Shown here in pieces: positions 63,415 through 64,000 of a DNA stretch of 64,000 bases (positions are counted from its first letter, which is position 1; each line of letters begins with the position of its first letter). Source of the stretch: Furcasterigmium furcatum (taxonomy: Eukaryota > Ascomycota > Sordariomycetes > Glomerellales > Plectosphaerellaceae); the NCBI GenBank assembly GCA_001599815.1, contig BCIA01000003.1:1984001-2048000 (forward strand). The letters are read 5' to 3'. The notes under the pieces are model-generated. The model was given only the letters and a program-made list of their open reading frames with translations, was not told the origin of the DNA and searched no databases. Made by a program: the position numbers and the translations under genes.

Positions 63415-64000
63415 GTTTGCTGTTCAGGCCGCTGGACTGTCTGGCTTGCAGAAATCAAAGGGCATGCTCAGGGGCAACGGGCGACGAGCATCTGAAGCAC
63501 CAGGTGCCATGGACCGCTTGACTACCTTCCTGGGCTGCTGGAAGTGGAATATCATCGACGTGTGCAAGTAGACGTCCGGCGCAAGGAGGGTCGAGAAGGG
63601 AAAGGGGTCGATCTGACGCTGGAAAGAAGGAGGGGCTGATCAAGTCGAGGCAACCCATGCGCTGGAGCCTGGGGGCGCAGACTGGACGAGAGGAGGAGTT
63701 GACCAATTTAGCAGGCAAGTCGGGAGTCGCAGGACCGACTCTGGCTTGCTGCTTCTTTATGATCAACGGCAGGCCTGCTCGTCGCGGGGACCAGGTGGCT
63801 GGGATGTGTTTGGAGAGACGTCTGGCGGAGGAAGCGCGCTACGGACGCCGGCGCAGGCGCGCGTCTTGGAGGTCGAGCGAGTACCACCTGAGCGATTGAC
63901 GATGCGCCGAGTTCCAGAGGAGGGGGGATCGGGATTACAGGTGACACGGACCAGAGAGATGGGCCGCTGTTTCGCTTGGCCCGGGACGTTGGGGGGCTCA
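63415..64000. other. Upstream region of the AT-hook gene, to window end
   Basis: No gene is supported. It should hold the AT-hook gene's promoter and leader. Confidence 0.45.

Overview
The window is nuclear DNA of a filamentous ascomycete, most likely a Sordariomycete. The evidence is GC-rich coding sequence, many short introns (about 45-110 nt) with GTRNGT donors and CTRAY branch points, and a full set of fungus-specific protein families. I cannot name the genus from sequence alone. Exon borders given here come from reading splice signals and checking that the frame is kept; they are not supported by transcripts.

Left part (1-22.7 kb): the start of phenylalanyl-tRNA synthetase beta (minus, cut by the window edge); a secreted HExxH protein with a GPI-like tail; the PP2A scaffold subunit; the eEF1A lysine methyltransferase EFM4; a 1029-residue Q/P-rich low-complexity protein; a small secreted cysteine-containing protein; and a complete eight-exon vacuolar ABCC transporter of the YCF1 type.

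Middle (22.7-46.6 kb): 7.6 kb with no recognisable gene precedes a gene with a YDR124W/hrmA-associated helical-bundle domain. About 4 kb further on is the bHLH factor CBF1, whose reading frame holds an in-frame TAG followed by 100 sense codons. Then come FYV10/GID9 (GID ubiquitin ligase), POP2/CAF1 deadenylase, complex I subunit NDUFB3, and an intronless coiled-coil protein.

Right part (46.6-64 kb): a four-pass membrane protein of unknown role, TIF6/eIF6, NRDE2, a CLC chloride/proton exchanger, mitochondrial GABA transaminase, and an AT-hook protein with an unclear 3' end.

The genes are dispersed housekeeping and regulatory loci, not a metabolic cluster. Several concern RNA and protein turnover (POP2, NRDE2, FYV10) or translation (FRS1, EFM4, TIF6), but nothing in the layout implies co-regulation beyond a few head-to-head pairs. 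I saw no transposon, rRNA, tRNA or CRISPR array. The most interesting signal is the interrupted CBF1 frame, followed by the long gene-free tract and uORF-bearing leader upstream of the YDR124W-like gene.
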